Part shown: in pieces, positions 58,590 to 64,000 of the stretch
Layout: every line of letters begins with the position of its first letter
How positions within the stretch are numbered: position 1 is the stretch's first letter
DNA from: Stictocephala bisonia
Taxonomy: Eukaryota; Arthropoda; Insecta; Hemiptera; Membracidae
Assembly (NCBI GenBank): GCA_035578905.1
Contig: JAQJVL010000199.1
Location: 1,364,001-1,428,000, forward strand
Reading direction: 5' to 3'
DNA: 64,000 bases
Program-made: the position numbers and the translations under genes
The notes under the pieces: model-generated
What the model saw: the letters and a program-made list of their open reading frames with translations, nothing else
Told to the model about the DNA's origin: nothing
The model's database searches: none

Positions 58590-58761
58590 CTGTCTTCCAA
58601 TCCATCGACATACTCCTTCTTGCGTTTTCTAGAATCTTGGGCAGAGATCTTATTACGAATCTTCCTGCGTATCCTTTTCAATTCCCTCTCTTCATGTTTT
58701 GTTAATGGATAATGTGAGGGTAGAGTAATGCCTTCTTTTGCCATCAGTCTTTTCTCTTCCG
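58590..58761 (-). CDS. CrebA: CREB3-family bZIP factor, basic-region exon
   Basis: Acceptor TTTTCTTAG|CGG at 58762; donor GACAG|GTATTT at 58589. The exon starts with two bases of a split codon and reads [20 protein letters not shown], then [20 protein letters not shown] and [16 protein letters not shown]. The basic region has the N-x7-R signature (NKISAQDSR) and the KKEY ending of CREB3/CrebA proteins. The upstream LTxxEEKRLMxxEG extension is the family's conserved ATB block. It binds CRE/UPR-type DNA and in insects drives secretory-pathway genes. In-frame Met codons here are internal: translation starts in exons outside the window. Identity to CrebA is inferred from the single CREB3L1/2-type gene of insects. 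Confidence 0.9.
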
Positions 58762-59668
58762 CTAAGAAAAATAATATAAGCTAAAAATTACACCATCAAA
58801 CATATTTATAATCCTCTTAGTGATATAACTCAAATTCATAATTAGTATTTTATGATATAACAAATCATATATATATTTACTGAAAATAAAAAGCTTATTG
58901 ATAAAAGAAGTATATACTATATTAACATACAACAAATTGAAAAATCCAAACTTATAGCACTCAACAACAGTCAAAGGAAAAATACTTTTAAACATTCATT
59001 TTAGCATGGGCATTAGTTTTTTTATTTAAAAAATTTTCTAAAAGAACTGCTGTATTTAAAAAATAGTTTAATAAAAATTATCTCAGAGCAACTATAGTCA
59101 CCCCCCCCCCCTCAGAACTACATGAAATAAAAATAACAATTATTATTGATAATTTCAACTATAAAGTTTTTGTATGTGTTTTGATACTCTATAAAGATTA
59201 CTCTACAGAGTTTCACAATTTATGATATCGATTCAATGATTGATCTCATAAAAGAAGTAATGTATGAACTATAATTATTTTGAATAGCACAAGTCAATCA
59301 GAGTGCAGAATGATGTTTAAGTTTAGTTGCACTTTTTTTATAGCGTATGGTTTTTTGCCAGGTACCATTTATTAATTTAAAATTATAAAAAAGCTGTGTT
59401 GTATACTTGGAAAAACTCCAAAAGTCATTAGATGTTAATAAAAATAACAATATCAAGCGATCTCCTGGTTGCACTATTAACCATATTTAGTTGTGATAGC
59501 AATGAAAACTAACCAACTTGTATGTTTTGTGGCTCTAATGTAATATAAATAAACAAATAAAATTAATATTAGCTATTTTTATTTCTAACCCTAACCAAAC
59601 AATGGAGCAGCTTGCAATTTCCTGTTTTTTGTGTTAACTTTTTTTGCTTGAACTAAATTAATGTTGTT
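58762..59668 (-). other. CrebA intron, AT-rich
   Basis: No coding signal. A C12 run lies at 59101-59112. The piggyBac element follows. Confidence 0.6.
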
Positions 59669-60051
59669 TTAACCCTAGAATGGTAAGCTTATTTAAAATC
59701 ACACTATTGGTAAGCATTCGTAAATTTTATGATGTTTTTTAAAAAATTTTTATGTAATGAAGTCAAATAATAAACAACTACAAAAAATTGTCTTAACTAT
59801 TTATTATAATGAAAAACAGTTTTACAATGCTCATTTTGAATAATTTTTATTTTAATAATATGAAATTATTGAAAAAATAAGAACATACACTTTTACGACT
59901 TAAAAAGAAAAAAATTTTTTTTCTTAAATTGAGATACGATATTTAAAACAATTAACTTAAAAAATCAAAAGGCTATAGTAGAGAGATATTGAAAAAAAAA
60001 AAACTATATATCCAACATTATTATATTGTCTGAGATCTCAATGCCATAATT

Positions 60052-60330
60052 TTAGTCATGATCAGTGCATTTACAGCAAACATTTCCTCGGTGCTCATTG
60101 CAGTAAGCTTGATGACAGTGAATGCAATGATTGGTTGTCATCCTCCTCTTTTTAGTGGGACATATTTTACAAGTTGTTCTTGTATTATTGATGGGTGGAT
60201 GATCTGGAAGAGTCTCTTTTTTTAAGATTTCAGAGATCATAGATTTCAGTGATCTCTGAATGGTAGGTAGCATGAGTCTGCTTTCTAAATGGGGAGTCAC
60301 AAGGTCCTTATATAACATGGTCGGTGGGAT
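60052..60330 (-). pseudogene. piggyBac transposase, C-terminal Cys-rich domain
   Basis: Reads LYKDLVTPHLESRLMLPTIQ, then TRTTCKICPTKKRRMTTNHC and CHQAYCNEHRGNVCCKC. The C-x2-C ... C-x2-C ... C-x2-H ... C-x-C spacing is the RING-like zinc domain that ends piggyBac transposases and binds their terminal repeats. The DDD catalytic core that should precede it is missing: upstream sequence is the N-terminal segment in another frame. Confidence 0.85.
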
Positions 60331-60629
60331 GAATCAGGAACTTGCATCAAGTTGTCTGACCCCTGTAATGGAGAATTTGACACATGGGCTTGAGAATTTG
60401 AAGTCTCCATAGACTGCAAAAGCTCCGTTATACTCTTCTTACGTCCTACTGTGGCAACTCTCTTACGTTTAGATTGGTTTTCGTAATCCTCCTCTTCTGG
60501 AGAGTCTGTACTTGATGGTTCATAACTATCTGAACCTGAATAAGACAATATGCCATTATCCAATTCACTACCACTTAATCCATTATCTAGTGAACAGTAC
60601 CTATCGCTTGGAATGTCAATAATTCGATC
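60331..60629 (-). pseudogene. piggyBac transposase, N-terminal segment
   Basis: Acidic N-terminus of PGBD type (SGSDSYEPSSTDSPEEEDYE, then KRKRVATVGRKK) up to about 60330, where an internal deletion joins it out of frame to the C-terminal domain. The true start codon lies on the far side of the mariner (ATG near 61984, reading MALRPSE then Ile, whose codon contains the TA target). The two parts restore one frame when the mariner and one TA are removed. Confidence 0.8.
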
Positions 60630-60631
60630 TA

Positions 60632-61960
60632 CGAGTTACGTCCAGAAAGTAAGTTCCGTTTGGTAATAAAAATAATTTGTCTACAGATACAGAAAAAATA
60701 TTTATTGCACTAAAATCTACAACTCTTAAACTACTTTTCTACATAACTGCCGAACTTTTGCAGGCATTTGTCATAGCGTGGCACAAGTTTTTCTATGCCT
60801 TCTTCATAGAAGGTTGCCGCCAGTGTCTTCAACCATTTGGAAACATTTTCTTTCAGCTCTTCGTCATCGTTGAAGTGTTGACCGCCAAGGAAAGACTTCA
60901 GATGTAAGAACAGATGAAAATCGCTAGGAGCGAGGTCAGGGCTGTACGGAGGATGGTCAAACACGTCCCAGCCAAATCCCTGTATGAGGTTTTTCGTCAC
61001 ATTTGCAGTGTGTGGTCGTGCATTGTCGTGAAGAAAAACAACACCTTTGGACAGAAATCCTCGGCGCTTATTCTGTATTGCGTGGCGCAATTTCCTCAGT
61101 GTCTCGCAGTAAACTTCTGCATTGATTGTTTGACCTCGCGGTAAGAAATCAATCAGTAAGATGCCTTTCCTGTCCCAAAACTGTGCACATGATTTTTCGA
61201 GGTGTCAAGATTTGTTTCGGCTTAACCTTTGCTGGAGATGAAGTGTGCCTCCATTCCATTGATTGCCGCTTAGTTTCTGGGGTGTCATGAGAAACCCAAG
61301 TTTCATCTCCTGTGACTATCTGTGACAGAAAATCTTCACCGCCTTCATCATAACGGTTCAAAAACTGAAGTGCACTACCCATCCGTTGTGTTTTGTGTTG
61401 CTCAGTAAGAATGTTCGGTACTCAACGTGAGCAAAGTTTTCGAAATTTCAGTTTTTCGGTAACAATTTCATGAATTAATGATCGTGAAATTTGGGAGAAT
61501 TCCATAGCGAGAGCACTCATTGTAAACTTACTGTTTTCCTTGATCTTCTCATCAATCGTGTGAACCAGTTCTTCTGTAATCAAAGATGGACGCCCACTTC
61601 GTTCTTCATCATGCACTTCATTACGTCCTTCATTAAACTGTCGGATCCATCTTCTCACCATTAAATCACTCTCGCATTTTGTCCGTAAACCTCGCAAATT
61701 TGCCGATAAATGTCAATCAGCTTCACTTTCTTAGCATTCAGAAAACGAATCACAGATCTGATTTCACAAGCGGCAGGATTTTCGATCAACACCGACATTT
61801 TAAACAAGCACAACAAAGCGTACGAGACTGACAGCGATCTCAAAATGGCGCATGTTTCTTCTCCTTGATACAGAGCGTCTGCCGCGCATGCGCGGAACTG
61901 CGATCGCAGCGCTGCAGCGGATATAAATGGAAACGGAACTTACTTTCTGGACGTACCTCG
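60632..61960 (-). mobile_element. mariner element (D34D) inserted into the piggyBac start region
   Basis: Inverted ends CGAGTTACGTCCAGAAAGTA and, from the right, CGAGGTACGTCCAGAAAGTA, continuing AGTTCCGTTT. Flanked by TA (60630-60631 and 61961-61962). At 1329 bp it has the usual size of a full-length mariner. Confidence 0.93.
60731..61798 (-). pseudogene. mariner transposase, full length but frameshifted
   Basis: Starts at about 61798 (MSVLIENPAACEIRSVIRFL). The paired helix-turn-helix region continues in a second frame (MVRRWIRQFNEGRNEVHDEE, RSGRPSLI), then VTGDETWVSHDTPE (first Asp), IMCTVLG, VVFLHDNARPHTA (second Asp) and HPPYSPDLAPSDFHLF (third Asp). 34 residues separate the second and third Asp, the D34D signature. 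Ends at TAG/TAA near 60731. Breaks lie near 61680, 61420 and 61100-61150. All three catalytic residues survive. Confidence 0.9.
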
Positions 61961-62371
61961 TATTTCAGAAGGCCTCAAAGCCATTTTCAAAATTTACAAA
62001 TATTTACACACTTACACATAAAGAATACTAACTATTTGCACATGTACAACGTCTATAACTATTTACACAAAACAATAACGCAAAATTAGCTTGAAAATAA
62101 CAATATTTAACACATAAACAAACGTAAAACAATAATCTAAACAACACGTATTAAGTAACTTTGTTGGTAAGCACTCGTATATCTTACGACTGACCCTCAA
62201 TATATCACAAATGATGTGCAGGGGACAGCTGTCAAGACGACACTGACCTTGGCAGGCGTAGGGAGGTTATCTCCTGGACGGACAGAGTTTCCAACGCATA
62301 AATGATGTCATTATCGAAAATTATTTAATGTGAGTCGTAAAATTTACGACTGCTTACCATTCCAGGGTTAA

Positions 62372-62734
62372 ATATATTTATTGTGTAGATTGTATCTTAT
62401 GATATTCATTCATAAACTAGTATAGATATGTTAACTTGGCATTCCAAAGTTCATATATCAAATTAACATTAAGTTCGTAAGTCAAATGGCAGTCAGTTGT
62501 TATTATGTTTAATGCTTGAAGGAACACACCTTATGGTGCTACTCACCTTCACCAGACCTGGACAGGTAACTGTGTTAGGTCTGAGGACAGTGCAGTTCAT
62601 CTTACTATTTGTATTTTCATGCACTTATATTGTGCTAAACTTGTGTTGTATTGTGTATATAACACAAGCACCATGCAATAAGATAATTTAAAGAATATTT
62701 GATTATATATATACAAAATGTATCGATTTTGTTT
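62372..62734 (-). other. Presumed CrebA intron or upstream sequence
   Basis: No coding signal; AT-rich. Confidence 0.5.
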
Positions 62735-62880
62735 AAACTCGCCAGTTCGCATGGGCCTGCAGCCCTGTGCATCATATTTATTCAACAAGTGAAGTACCCA
62801 CCGTTGGCTCAGTGGGGATTCAAACCCTTGACCATGCCCTCTGCAGTCTGAAGCCTTAGCCACTGAGCTACCACGCCGGC
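62735..62880 (-). mobile_element. tRNA-derived SINE (family S1), best-preserved head
   Basis: On the minus strand it begins GCCGGCGTGGTAGCTCAGTG (A box TAGCTCAGTGG) and has the B box GGTTTGAATCC about 50 bases on. It then runs through ACTTCACTTGTTGAATAAAT, GCACAGGGCTGCAGGC and CGAACTGGCGAGTTTAAAC. Spacing and boxes are those of a pol III promoter, but it is not a tRNA gene because the body continues and the stems do not close. Confidence 0.85.
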
Positions 62881-64000
62881 TCTAGATATATTACTTTGCA
62901 ATTTTCACTTTCTTGCCAATGTCACACTTCATATTATATAATTATTTAAATATTATGTAAGTAAGATGCCAGTATGCAGTGTAACCAAGTTATAGTCCCT
63001 ATACATTCCATTAAAACAACAAACTTGTAATTCTTATTTAAATTATATGTTCTTAACTTTAGGTTTATTTAAATAGGGAATTGTTTAGAAAACTATTAAC
63101 ATAAATTTAGTTTACACAGCCTTTAAGGTGTACAAAGTATCTGAAGCAAATACAAACCACTAAACTTACTGATTAATAAAATAATTGTATTAATACACAC
63201 AAATTATGATTAACTGCACAAAAAGAAGACTAATATGTAAGAAAATTTAAAAATAATTTACTAATATTTTATTTATTTACTAAAAGAAATATGAAATTTT
63301 TTTAGCTATCTCAAATACTTAATTTCTTCTTAGTTAATTATAAGAAGTAAAAATAAAACGTTATCTAAAGGTTAAAGACCTGAATACATGACACTACTAA
63401 ACTGGGAGAGATAAGTTACACAACCAGACAAGTAAAAAGTGCTATATTAGCAAACACCCAATCTGGTAAATGTCAAGGACGACAACCTAGCACTTCTACT
63501 GCGTTGTATTTACTTTACATTTGGTAAAAGGCTATAAGATATGGCCCAATCAACACTAGGTATAAATCGTAGGCTCCAGGCAATTCGCATTTAGTGAATA
63601 TTGTTAGTAGATATCTGACTGATGTATATTGTTGGCCAGCTTAGTAGATATCTGACTGATGTATATTGTTAGCCAGCTATAATAAAGCGATTTTTAATTT
63701 CTGATCAATTAAACTAAATATTAAATTCTAGTTCAATTCTCAAACAAACCTAGGATTAAGATCAATATTTGAGGCAACAATTCAAAATTGGGAAGTGAAC
63801 CTTGAAATTTAACATGTACATCTTTCACCTTAAACACCAGAAAATAAAGTCATTGATATATGTTTGACGAATTTTCAAGCTATTTCTTATTTCTTTGCGT
63901 TAAAAAAAGTTGGACAGTATATACATCTTACATTTAATTTTTAGCTATTAAACTCAAAATATTGACACTTTGAAGAAAAAAAAAATTTGAAAATGTAAAA
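62881..64000. other. AT-rich stretch without gene
   Basis: No exon of the CrebA gene could be identified up to the window end. Confidence 0.45.
63604..63677. repeat. Tandem duplication of 37 bp
   Basis: Two adjacent copies starting TTAGTAGATATCTGACTGAT and ending GCCAGC, with one difference. Confidence 0.9.

Larger units (their letters stand above)
59673..62367 (-). mobile_element. piggyBac derivative in CrebA intron, carrying a mariner insertion
   Basis: TTAA on both sides (59669-59672 and 62368-62371), with inverted ends CCCTAGAATGGTAAGC and GCTTACCATTCCAGGG. Encodes only the first ~100 and last ~90 residues of a piggyBac transposase on the minus strand, so it is internally deleted. A D34D mariner occupies 60632-61960. 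Without it the element is about 1.36 kb. Confidence 0.92.

Noticed and set aside
58547..58744. Independent 65-residue bZIP protein starting at the internal Met
   Set aside because: The frame is open upstream to a clear splice acceptor and ends in intron sequence after a clear donor. It is one exon of a larger gene.
62790..62880. A functional tRNA gene on the minus strand
   Set aside because: A and B boxes are present, but the acceptor stem does not close and the sequence continues into a SINE body shared with other copies.

Overview
The window is AT-rich, repeat-dense eukaryotic nuclear DNA, most probably from an insect. A hemipteran fits the mixture of Penelope, RTE, P, hAT, piggyBac, mariner and a Sola-like element, but the species cannot be fixed from sequence alone. 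There are no operons and no viral or bacterial genes. Two host genes are visible, both on the minus strand. One is the 3' half of a CREB3-family bZIP gene (CrebA type; exons 58590-58761, 56371-56633 and 54401-54750, joined in phase and ending in a stop; 5' exons lie beyond 64000). The other is a single first coding exon at 31323-31468 with a good splice donor, whose protein start resembles DRAK/STK17-type kinases.

Most of the rest is mobile DNA at several ages. From left to right: a hAT end (1-69); a jockey/CR1-like LINE 3' fragment (521-1435); a Penelope-like element with inverted 144-bp flanking repeats, RT and GIY-YIG domains broken by one stop (3525-5029); a hAT non-autonomous element (5454-6195); several tRNA-derived SINEs and RTE-like 3' ends; a MITE (13775-14240) inside another dispersed repeat; a Tc1/mariner element with about 650-bp inverted repeats (14639-17443); a palindromic TA-flanked element (19135-20279); a higher-order satellite (25520-26055); a P element with 204-bp perfect inverted repeats and a THAP transposase (32160-35295); a 3.7-kb element with ATAA target duplications and a Sola-like transposase (37314-41015); an RTE LINE carrying both a second LINE and a Tc1-like element (44547-50290); and a piggyBac derivative with a D34D mariner inside its start codons (59673-62367).

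Nesting gives a relative history. Removing the inner insertions with one copy of their target duplication restores the outer reading frames exactly, both in the RTE LINE and in the piggyBac element. The intergenic and intronic remainder is AT-rich, without recognisable coding signal, apart from small hairpins and tandem repeats. One of these is a 199-bp near-perfect palindrome inside a CrebA intron that would fold into long double-stranded RNA if transcribed.
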